From: an uncultured Rubripirellula sp.
GTDB lineage: Bacteria; Planctomycetota; Planctomycetia; Pirellulales; Pirellulaceae
Assembly (NCBI GenBank): GCA_938075415.1
Contig: CALJHC010000051.1
Location: 1 to 38,323, forward strand
Length of the DNA: 38,323 nt
Direction: 5' to 3'
Shown here one piece after another: positions 16,544 through 24,395 of this stretch. A program made the position numbers and the translations under genes. The notes below the pieces were generated by a model. The model was not told where the DNA came from. It ran no database searches and was given only the letters and a program-made list of their open reading frames with translations. Positions within the stretch are counted from its first letter, which is position 1; every line of letters begins with the position of its first letter.

Positions 16544-16929
16544 CACGGCTCGGGAGTCAGGTATCGCTTAACCCACGGAAAATGCATGGATACAGATAAA
16601 ACAATGCCCAACGCCGGAGGTCGATCGAGGCAGTCACCTGCCTTTTTTTCTCGCAACAAGATCCACCATCACCAAGGGAGAATTATGCGTTCCTTCTACG
16701 ACGGCATCACCATTTTTAAGGCGGTGTTGCCGGTATGTGAAGCAAGACCGTGAGGATTTTTAATCGCGAAACGAGACCCGCCGTTGCTCTTGTTTCTTTG
16801 TTAATGGATCGTTCGATTGCGTTAACGCGTTCAGCTGTTAATCAGCGTGCCTGCAGATGCAAATTTTTTAGCATGACAATGGAATTGATCGAGTGAGTAA
16901 GGCAACTCATCTGGTGTTGCATTGTTGGC
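16544..16929. other. Intergenic stretch with a terminator and a tiny ORF
   Basis: Contains the terminator at 16627-16650. Beyond it an excellent AAGGGAGA ribosome site precedes an ATG at 16684 that opens only 22 codons (MRSFYDGITIFKAVLPVCEA, then two more residues and a stop). This may be a leftover start of a lost gene or a micro-ORF. Nothing else is seen. Confidence 0.5.
16627..16652 (+). terminator. Intrinsic terminator
   Basis: AGGCAG (16628-16633) and CTGCCT (16638-16643) form a perfect 6-bp stem with a TCAC loop, followed at once by six to seven T. This is a textbook rho-independent terminator on the plus strand, ending transcription from the small ORF at 16283. Confidence 0.8.
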
Positions 16930-17763
16930 CTAAGAGGTTGGATTTAGTTTAAGAGTATCAGGTTCTGGATTGTCGGGTTCTGGATTGTCGGGTTCTGGAT
17001 TATCGGGTTCTGGATTATCGGGTTCTGGATTGTTGGTTTCACGAACAACACGAAAACCCACGAAGTCCTTGCTGAATCCTGGTGAAGTGTAGACAAAACT
17101 TGGCACGCGACAATTGTCTTCGTAGCCGTACCATGCACCGCCGCGACACACATTGAGGGCAGGGTTGTGTAACGCAGGCGGGTCATACATGTAATCTTTA
17201 TCAATCGAGTCGCTGCACCATTCCCAAACGTTTCCTTGAAAGTCATGCAGTCCCCAGGCGTTAGGTTGTTTTTCTCCCACTGGATGAGTCTTTGAGTCAG
17301 AATTGGCGTGATACCAACCATGCAGGCCTAGTTCACCCTCGTCGTCTCCAAAACTAAAGTTTGTGCTTGTCGATGCACGACAGGCATACTCCCACTCAGC
17401 CTCTGTTGGCAAACGATAAATGTTGCCGGCAGCCTTCTGGTCAGGCAGTTCACTTAGCTTGTGACAGAACTCCACCGCATCATCCCAGGTTACCCTCTCA
17501 ACTGGGTTTTCAGCACCTTTGAAATTGCTTGGGTTTTTGTTCATGACTTGCTCGTATTGAGCCTGCGTCACCTCATGAACGCCAATCATGTATGGTTTTG
17601 TAATTGTCACCTGATGCACGTCATCACCTTCACCCATCATGAACGTACCCGGTGAAATCAACTTGAACTCCATGCTGCTCTTACTGACTGGTTCGGGCGA
17701 GCGATCACATCCACATAGTGTGAAAATAGTCAGGCAACCAACAGTCGATTTGAAAAGATTCAT
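16930..17763 (-). CDS. SUMF1/FGE-domain lipoprotein with a NPEPD-repeat tail
   Basis: About 277 residues. The ATG at 17763 begins a lipoprotein signal (MNLFKSTVGCLTIFTLCGC; lipobox LCGC), so it is probably envelope-anchored. Residues about 30-245 are a formylglycine-generating-enzyme-type (SUMF1) fold, with FMMGEGDD, VHEVTQAQYEQVM, NPVERVTWDDAVEFC, YRLPTEAEWEYACRA, NAWGLHDFQGNVWEWCSD, CRGGAWYGYEDNCR and FVGFRVVRE. In FGE the active site uses a Cys pair five apart after the GGS motif. Here the first position is Gly and only the second is Cys, so catalysis of sulfatase maturation is doubtful. The tail is five NPEPD repeats. It diverges from the fusion gene at 18038. Confidence 0.9.
   Translation of the reverse strand: MNLFKSTVGCLTIFTLCGCDRSPEPVSKSSMEFKLISPGTFMMGEGDDVHQVTITKPYMIGVHEVTQAQYEQVMNKNPSNFKGAENPVERVTWDDAVEFCHKLSELPDQKAAGNIYRLPTEAEWEYACRASTSTNFSFGDDEGELGLHGWYHANSDSKTHPVGEKQPNAWGLHDFQGNVWEWCSDSIDKDYMYDPPALHNPALNVCRGGAWYGYEDNCRVPSFVYTSPGFSKDFVGFRVVRETNNPEPDNPEPDNPEPDNPEPDNPEPDTLKLNPTS
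16961..17035 (-). repeat. 15-bp in-frame tandem repeat (five NPEPD units)
   Basis: About five 15-bp units of the form GGTTCTGGATTGTCG/ATCG (plus strand) encode Asn-Pro-Glu-Pro-Asp on the minus strand at the end of the SUMF1-domain lipoprotein. Units differ by single bases at synonymous sites. A multiple-of-three unit lets copy number vary without breaking the frame. Confidence 0.9.
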
Positions 17764-18037
17764 GCTTACCCCAATGGTGAAAGGGTCGTTGATAGCGCGT
17801 GAGTATAGACCAAATCCCAGCTGCTTCATGTTAATTAGCGGGATAGTCGGGTGCATAAGCCTGCGCTTGACTGCTGTTGAAACAGTGGAAGCCCTGTTTG
17901 GGTTGGATTCCAGAATTTCAAATGTTCGGCATAAGAAACCGATACAATCAACTTGCTCGTCGTTCGGTTCGATCAGCGTCGTTCCACTGAGCGTCGTCTG
18001 CTTTCATCCTTTTATCCTGATTCCCAATTCTCGCTTT
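17764..18037. promoter_or_regulatory. Divergent promoter region
   Basis: 274 bases separate the oppositely directed starts of the SUMF1-domain lipoprotein (17763) and the fusion gene (18038). Promoters for both must lie here unless transcripts start inside genes. No clear -35/-10 pair is assigned. Confidence 0.4.
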
Positions 18038-21000
18038 ATGCACTTTTACCAACGCCTGATCGGTTTCCTTGCGGTTGTGATGTTTTGTCTCCAGCAGCAA
18101 ACGAAAGGCGAAGAAAATATCTTGCTGCCGCCTCACAAATTCACCATTCCGGACGGTTATGAAATCAAACGTGTGGCTGAATCCCCTCTAGTGCGGCGAC
18201 CCATCCACATGTGTTTCGACAAGGAGGGGATTCTTTTCGTTACTGACAGTTCGGGCAACACGGACAAGGCGCCGGTACAACTGCAGGATCCCCAGCATCG
18301 AGTCTTGCGTTTGGTCGATCAGGACGGCGATGGTGTTTTCGATCGCTCCACCGTGTTTGCAGACCGGTTGCCTTTTCCGGAGGGAATTCTCGTGCACGAG
18401 GGTTCAGTCTATGTGGGGGCGCCACCGTACATCTGGAAGCTAAGCGACACCAACGGTGATCACTTGGCGGATGAGCGTACCATTTGGTTTGATGGCGGCT
18501 CGATCGAAGGATGCGGGAATGACTTGCATGGTCCGTATCTGGGGCCAGATGGTTTTTTTTATTGGTGCAAGGGGGCTTTTGCTCCGCAGAGCCACGAACT
18601 GAGCGACGGGCAGACCCTCAAGTCGAGTGCCGCACACATTTATCGTGCTAAACCTGATGGCTCACAGCTGGAAATGGTGATCACCGGTGGGATGAACAAT
18701 CCCGTTGGTCTTGCATTCAGCCCAACCGGAGAACGTTTCCTGAGCGGCACGTTCTTTGACCTTTCCCAACCCGGCAGAAGGGATGGAATTCTGCACGCCG
18801 TTTATGGTGGAACTTATGGTCGCAAAAATCCTCGCGTATTGAATCCTCATCCGACAACGGGTGATTTACTTCCAATTCTGAAACAGCTTGGCCCAGCTGC
18901 CCCCTCGGGGATGACGATGGCCCGCCATCCCAACAGCAGGTTCAATGGTAATTTGTTGTGCAGTGAATTCAATACACGTCGGATCTCCAGACACCAGCTG
19001 ACTCGATCCGGATCGTCGTATTCTGCCCAGAGCAGCACGTTACTGGAGAGTGATCAGACCGACTTTCATCCGACGGATGTTATCGAAGATGCCGATGGCA
19101 GCTTGCTCATTGCTGACACTGGCAGCTGGTACATGATCTGCTGCCCAACCTCAAAAGTAGCCAAGCCCGATATTCTCGGGGCTATCTATCGATTTCAAAA
19201 GCAAAACTCAGCGTTGCTGGATGATCCGCGCGGCCTCAAGATGAATTGGGGTCAACCCCGCACCACGTGGCTCTCCGATTCACGCCCTGCGGTGGTCAGC
19301 CGGGCAATCGATGCCTTGGCAAAGAGGGAAAACATTGACAACTTGCGTCAAGCCAAGGCCAAAGTGCCAGCGATCTGGGCACTGCACCGCATACCGGGGG
19401 AAAGAGCAAGAGAAGCGATCCGGGAATTCTTAAGCGACGGAGAACCGGACGTGTGCGCAGCAGCGATACACAGCATGGCATTGTGGCGAGATTCTAAAGC
19501 TGTGGCGTTGCTGATCGGATCACTCTCTGAAGGCGACTCGCAAGTTCGTCGACTGGCGGCAATGGCGCTTGGCAGAATCGGTAATCCTCTCGCCGCCAAA
19601 CGCCTGATGGAATCCTATTCGGACTCAACGGATCCATTCTTAAGCCACGCCGTTGTTCACGGACTTTACGAACTTGATGACATCGACACTCTGTCATCTG
19701 ATCACCCGGCAGTCATTCAAGTGCTGCGGATGAAGGAAATTGACGGTCAGAAGGTGACGCCGGATGAGTTCCCCGAAATTCAGCTTGCCAAGGTTGTTGA
19801 GTTATTGCCAGAGGAAATGGAACGGCAACAAAAACGCCTGGACGAACTAATCTCCTTCCTTCCAAATGCGGACGCGAAACGCGGCGAAACATTGTTTAGC
19901 AACAGCGATAGGTCCAAATGCATCACCTGCCATCTAAGGGGGAAACAGGGAGTTCGGTTGGGTCCTGATCTGACAAGAATCGGTGCGATTCGAAGCGAGC
20001 GTGACCTGTTGGAGGCGATTGTCTACCCAAGCGCATCCATCGCACGATATCACGAAACAGTGAATGTTGTGACCAAGGATGGCACGACGGTCTCGGGACT
20101 GCTTGTGAAAGAAACCGTGAATAAGATTTTTCTCGCATCGGCTGCAGGAGTCATGCAACCGGTACGTATCAAGGACATCGAGCAGGCAAAGTATGCCAGT
20201 GTCTCTTTGATGCCAGAGGGACTGGATAAAGTTTTAAGTTCTCAGGAGATTGTGGATCTTGTTGCCTACCTGAAGCAATCGACCCTTTCCACCGAGTTTG
20301 CTCTGGACCCGTCGGCAAAGAGTGGTAAGCAACTCCCACCGCAGCGTGCGATCAATCTACCGGGACTGCATGCTTACGCCCAGAAAAGCATTGCCGCGGG
20401 TGAGGAGATTGAATTCCGGGTTAGTAGCAGCGTTCCCTATGAACTGAACGTGGTCAAACTGGGAGCTGAGCCTGAAAACCGGGAGAATGATCCGATCTTA
20501 GCGACGTTGTCCGACAATCCAGCAGAACAGCAGCCAATCCATCCCGGATCTTATGTTCATGTCGAGAATGGGTTGCCAACTGAGAGACCTTTGGACGAAT
20601 TGACTCTGGAATGCTGGATTCGACCGTTTAGCTTGAGCGGATGGCAAGGTCTGGTCAGTCAGCATGACTATCCGAAAAATAGCGGGGTCGGCTTATTGAT
20701 CAGTGATGGAAGGATAGCGTTTCACACCGACAGTGGCGGGGAATTCTCCGCACCTGCCTTGCACTACACAAAACCGGGGGTCCTCGAAGCCCATCGCTGG
20801 CAACACCTTGCGGCGACCTGGGATGGAAAAATCAAACGAGTCTACGTGGATGGGGAACTTGTTTCGCAATGGCCTTTCACTGGACTTGTGCGTCCCGGAA
20901 AAACCGCATTCAGAATAGGTGCCTACGCTGACAACGGTCGAGCAGCGAAATTTTATAACGGTGACATTGCCATGGTTTCGATCTACGACCAGGCGCTTGA

Positions 21001-22546
21001 TCTGAATCAAGTGAAACTTCGAGTGAACGATCGTGGCTTGACGATCCCCAAAGGAAATTCAGTCCTCGCCTGTTGGCCTTTTACCGAAGAACGTGGCACA
21101 CGTGTGGCGGATGCTGGGGTCGACGCAAGGAATGGGCAGATTATTAATCGGGGGACATGGATGATCGGTGGCCCGAGTTTTGATGCGTCCTCGATCGAAC
21201 GCCAAGATGCCAACTATGATCCAACGAAAGACGTGACGCGTGGGCATGGCTTACGTCTGGCATCTGACGAGCTGTACAACGCACGATGGAAAGTCAGTCA
21301 TCGCTTCCGAATTCCCGAGGCTGCAAAGTCAGGAATCTACGCGGGGCGTTTTGATTTCGAAATTGACGGCAAACCGATGCGGTACTTCACGTCATTCATC
21401 GTCCGGTGCCCTGAGTCGCGACCCAAGGCACCTTTGGCAGTTCTGATGTCAACCAACACGTGGCTTGCCTATAATTCCGCGCCATTCCCCGTGAACCATG
21501 GTCAAGTCATGACGATGATGGGTACCGGAGGGCTCGCCACCACTCATCCTGACGCCGCAACCTACAGTGGTTATCGTGATCATCGTTTTGGCCAACCGAC
21601 TTATAAAATCGGAATGAAACTTCCGTGGCCAGCGGCTGGCCCCAACAAAACCTATATCAATCAATCCTACAGTCACCTGATGCGTGGTGAGCGTTTCTTG
21701 CATCTCTGGTTAGACAGACACCAATACCAGTACGATGTCATTACGGATCGTGATCTTGATCGTAACCCCGATGTGCTAAGCGGCTATGAAGCTGTCGTCA
21801 TCAACGGGCACAGTGAATACTGGTCAGCTCGCGCCTATGATGGACTTGACACCTATCTGGGTGCCGGAGGCGATGCAATCGTCCTGTCCGGAAACACTAT
21901 GTTCTGGCGGGTTAGCTTTGACGAATCCGATGAGGTCATGGAGGTCCGAAAATACGGAACCGGAATTGGCGGACGCAAACTCGCCCAGGTTGGCGAACTT
22001 TATCACAGCCACGATTTCCGACGTGGCAGCCTGATGCGTTTCTGTGGCTATCCCGCCTGGAAACTTGTCGGGCTAACCTGCATTGGCTGGGGCGGCGCGT
22101 TCAAACCGTATCAGGTGGATCAGCCAGATCACTTCCTCTTCAACAAACCGAACCGGGTTGGCTTGAAAAAAGGGGACACCTTCGGGTTCATCAATTCAAA
22201 CACCGGCGCAGTGGGCCACGAATTTGATGTCCGCCTTTCGACCTTAAAGCGTGCCACTGCTGATCCAGCGATCAACTTGCTGAGCGAACCCAAAGGGATC
22301 GTCACTGTGGCCAGCAGCGATGACTCTCGAGCGGTGATCGACTACAACGCAGAGGGCCATAAACCAAGGACCGGCAACGATCAAACAATCGCCGAGATGA
22401 TCTACTGGGAACGCCCCCAGGGAGGCCGTGTTTTCCACACCGGCTCGATCGCAACCGCCTGGGGTGTTTATCACGATGAGGCCATGAGCAAACTACTCAT
22501 GAATGTTCTGCACCATTTTGGAGCCAAGCAGGTATCCAAGCCTTAA
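18038..22546 (+). CDS. Fusion: PVC-type propeller/HEAT/c-haem protein joined to a dimethylformamidase-large-subunit-like protein
   Basis: About 1502 residues from the ATG at 18038, where a signal peptide begins (MHFYQRLIGFLAVVMFCLQQ). The frame is open to 17639, but that part overlaps the divergent gene. Residues about 25-400 are the PVC membrane-bound dehydrogenase-type beta-propeller, residues about 430-570 HEAT-like helices, and residues about 600-745 a Planctomycete-type c-haem domain with CITCH (628-632) and its usual GPDLTRIG and downstream beta region. Residues about 840-1030 are a LamG domain (LTLECWIRPF to NGDIAMVSIYDQAL). Residues about 1090-1500 resemble the catalytic part of N,N-dimethylformamidase large subunit, with NTWLAYN (Tyr1145) and GHSEYWS (Glu1260). 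The second half alone is about the length of a free large subunit. Predicted periplasmic; substrate unknown. Confidence 0.9.
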   Translation: MHFYQRLIGFLAVVMFCLQQQTKGEENILLPPHKFTIPDGYEIKRVAESPLVRRPIHMCFDKEGILFVTDSSGNTDKAPVQLQDPQHRVLRLVDQDGDGVFDRSTVFADRLPFPEGILVHEGSVYVGAPPYIWKLSDTNGDHLADERTIWFDGGSIEGCGNDLHGPYLGPDGFFYWCKGAFAPQSHELSDGQTLKSSAAHIYRAKPDGSQLEMVITGGMNNPVGLAFSPTGERFLSGTFFDLSQPGRRDGILHAVYGGTYGRKNPRVLNPHPTTGDLLPILKQLGPAAPSGMTMARHPNSRFNGNLLCSEFNTRRISRHQLTRSGSSYSAQSSTLLESDQTDFHPTDVIEDADGSLLIADTGSWYMICCPTSKVAKPDILGAIYRFQKQNSALLDDPRGLKMNWGQPRTTWLSDSRPAVVSRAIDALAKRENIDNLRQAKAKVPAIWALHRIPGERAREAIREFLSDGEPDVCAAAIHSMALWRDSKAVALLIGSLSEGDSQVRRLAAMALGRIGNPLAAKRLMESYSDSTDPFLSHAVVHGLYELDDIDTLSSDHPAVIQVLRMKEIDGQKVTPDEFPEIQLAKVVELLPEEMERQQKRLDELISFLPNADAKRGETLFSNSDRSKCITCHLRGKQGVRLGPDLTRIGAIRSERDLLEAIVYPSASIARYHETVNVVTKDGTTVSGLLVKETVNKIFLASAAGVMQPVRIKDIEQAKYASVSLMPEGLDKVLSSQEIVDLVAYLKQSTLSTEFALDPSAKSGKQLPPQRAINLPGLHAYAQKSIAAGEEIEFRVSSSVPYELNVVKLGAEPENRENDPILATLSDNPAEQQPIHPGSYVHVENGLPTERPLDELTLECWIRPFSLSGWQGLVSQHDYPKNSGVGLLISDGRIAFHTDSGGEFSAPALHYTKPGVLEAHRWQHLAATWDGKIKRVYVDGELVSQWPFTGLVRPGKTAFRIGAYADNGRAAKFYNGDIAMVSIYDQALDLNQVKLRVNDRGLTIPKGNSVLACWPFTEERGTRVADAGVDARNGQIINRGTWMIGGPSFDASSIERQDANYDPTKDVTRGHGLRLASDELYNARWKVSHRFRIPEAAKSGIYAGRFDFEIDGKPMRYFTSFIVRCPESRPKAPLAVLMSTNTWLAYNSAPFPVNHGQVMTMMGTGGLATTHPDAATYSGYRDHRFGQPTYKIGMKLPWPAAGPNKTYINQSYSHLMRGERFLHLWLDRHQYQYDVITDRDLDRNPDVLSGYEAVVINGHSEYWSARAYDGLDTYLGAGGDAIVLSGNTMFWRVSFDESDEVMEVRKYGTGIGGRKLAQVGELYHSHDFRRGSLMRFCGYPAWKLVGLTCIGWGGAFKPYQVDQPDHFLFNKPNRVGLKKGDTFGFINSNTGAVGHEFDVRLSTLKRATADPAINLLSEPKGIVTVASSDDSRAVIDYNAEGHKPRTGNDQTIAEMIYWERPQGGRVFHTGSIATAWGVYHDEAMSKLLMNVLHHFGAKQVSKP

Positions 22547-22778
22547 TTCACGTGAAAACTGTCACAAGCGGCATTGAATCGGGGTTTCAAGTCTGGATTT
22601 GCAATCGTTGAATTCAGACCGAAACGTTAGTAATTCCGAAAGCCTTGCTCCCGCGTCACGAGCGATCATTCTGATCATCACCGATCCGTTTTGAGGTGAG
22701 CTTGGGAGATCCTGACTATTTTCGCAAATTCTCTGTCTGAATTCAGCCAGTGGCGTACTTGGTATACAGGAGAACCTG

Positions 22779-23315
22779 ATGACTGATACCCAACGTATTC
22801 AACAATACCTGCAACTCCGCAGTGAATTTATGGGTTATTTGTACGCAATCACACGCGACGCTGAATTGTCAGAAGAGGTTTACCAGAACGCTGCGGTGGT
22901 GGTTATTGAGAAAGCAGATAGCGATGAAACCATACGTGATTTCCGTTCGTGGGCAAAAGAAGTCGTACGAAGGCAGGCGTTACACGCAATTCGCGCTCGG
23001 GAACTCGCCCAGCGACACGGGCGAGCCATCGCACCGGAATTACTCGAGGCCATTTCCGAAACATTCTGCGAGGATGACTCCACAGCCTCACTGGTGCATA
23101 GCGAAGCAACGGCAATGCAAAAGTGCGTTGCCCAACTGCCTGAGGAAAAACAGAAACTGCTTGCAATGCGGTACGAACAAGATGCAACCTTCGACGAAAT
23201 TTCGCGCAGAATGAATTCGACTCCGACTGCTATCCAAAGATCGCTGAGCCGAATCAGAAAAATGCTCCACGAATGTACTCAGCGTCGACTTGCTTTGTCG
23301 GAGGGACAGCAATGA
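22779..23315 (+). CDS. ECF-type RNA polymerase sigma factor
   Basis: 178 residues of the planctomycete/verrucomicrobial ECF type. Region 2 spans about residues 10-75 (YLYAITRDAELSEEVYQNAA, FRSWAKEVVRRQALHAIRAR). Region 4 spans about residues 112-165 (CVAQLPEEKQKLLAMRYEQD, FDEISRRMNSTPTAIQRSLS). AGGAGA six bases before the ATG gives a firm start. It overlaps the next gene by four bases (ATGA), the classic sigma/anti-sigma arrangement. It probably controls the downstream EF-hand enzyme genes or their homologues elsewhere; that is inference from position. Confidence 0.93.
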   Translation: MTDTQRIQQYLQLRSEFMGYLYAITRDAELSEEVYQNAAVVVIEKADSDETIRDFRSWAKEVVRRQALHAIRARELAQRHGRAIAPELLEAISETFCEDDSTASLVHSEATAMQKCVAQLPEEKQKLLAMRYEQDATFDEISRRMNSTPTAIQRSLSRIRKMLHECTQRRLALSEGQQ

Positions 23316-24304
23316 GCCACACCAATAAGTTCACTCCAGAGACGGAAGCCCTGATACTTGGTCACTTTGACAACGGTCTTACGGATCAACAGGAAAGTGA
23401 ACTAGCACAACAATTGGTGACGTGCCCTGAAGCGAGAGTGAGATTCCGAACGCAGATGCGTATGGAGGGAAGATTGCATTCGCTCGGCCGCGACAGATTC
23501 CTGACACCCGTTGCTGCCCAACAGAGTTCGGCAGTAGATGCACCGGGACCCCCTCTCGAGCCCGGGTTCACGACGGTTATCGAATCATCACCACCGCGAA
23601 GGATACGACCTGTCTTCACTTCCTGGGTGGCGGCAGCAAGCATAATCCTCGTGCTTACAGCATGGGCGCTGTGGCCGTCCGGCGTCAACGCTGCCAGCGT
23701 GCTGCGACAAGCACAACTGGCAGCTCACGAATTGGTGGATCGAACCTACCGTGTGACCCTCAGTAACCCAAGCGATCAGGCCGTGGAACAAAAGCTTACG
23801 CTTGACCTGCGCGGGGGCTCAAAATTTGTAATCCGTCCCGTGGATGGTTCCTACATCATGGGCAGCGATGGAACCGAATTCTGGATGACCCGACCAGATG
23901 GGCCTGTCTGGGTCACCAAGAATTATCGGTCTCTTGCCCCTGCGTTGCGACGCAGAATTCCAAATCAAAGGATCCTTGGAATGGCAACATCCCCAAGCGA
24001 ACCGTTGCTGCTGGACGTCACCGAGCTGCTCTCGCTGATCAAGCGAAAGTATGAGATTGAACTCGTAAGTCCGCACGGCTCACCCGAACACCACATTCGC
24101 GCTAGATTACGTTCCGAGAAAGTCAATGTTCCGGAGACGATCGAATTCTGGGCGGACGCCGATACTGGTGTCGTCATTAAAGCATTGACCCACTGGCCCA
24201 ATCAAGACAGAAGGATGCTCGAACTTCTGAATACAGCAGAGCTAAACGAGACGTGGTACCAATACCCGCTTCACGCGCCCGATGCACAGGTCAGGCGTCT
24301 ATGA
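23312..24304 (+). CDS. Anti-sigma-like single-pass membrane protein
   Basis: 330 residues from the ATG at 23312, which overlaps the sigma stop as ATGA and has GGAGGG at good spacing. Residues 1-60 are a small helical domain (FTPETEALILGHFDNGLTDQ, then QQLVTCPEARVRFRTQMRME), as in FecR-like or zinc-free anti-sigma N-termini in planctomycetes. One transmembrane helix lies at about 106-126 (SWVAAASIILVLTAWALWP). The outer 200 residues are beta-rich (VEQKLTLDLRGGSKFVIRPV, FWADADTGVVIKALTHWP), like LolA/FecR-type sensor domains. It should hold the sigma factor at the membrane and respond to a periplasmic signal. The assignment rests on layout and architecture, not on a specific motif. Confidence 0.85.
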   Translation: MSHTNKFTPETEALILGHFDNGLTDQQESELAQQLVTCPEARVRFRTQMRMEGRLHSLGRDRFLTPVAAQQSSAVDAPGPPLEPGFTTVIESSPPRRIRPVFTSWVAAASIILVLTAWALWPSGVNAASVLRQAQLAAHELVDRTYRVTLSNPSDQAVEQKLTLDLRGGSKFVIRPVDGSYIMGSDGTEFWMTRPDGPVWVTKNYRSLAPALRRRIPNQRILGMATSPSEPLLLDVTELLSLIKRKYEIELVSPHGSPEHHIRARLRSEKVNVPETIEFWADADTGVVIKALTHWPNQDRRMLELLNTAELNETWYQYPLHAPDAQVRRL

Positions 24305-24395
24305 CTTAAAACGCCGACGAATCCTGTTTGATTATCGGTGCCCACCTTACTGTCAATGAAAACTCTGTTCCCTCCTAAGATTACGAGCAATAACC

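Noticed and set aside
16148..17035. Possible CRISPR-like arrays
   Set aside because: The units are 14-15 bp and directly adjacent with no spacers, so they are simple tandem repeats.
17639..18037. Open N-terminal extension of the fusion protein
   Set aside because: It overlaps the start of the divergent lipoprotein gene and contains no signal peptide; a clear signal peptide begins at 18038.
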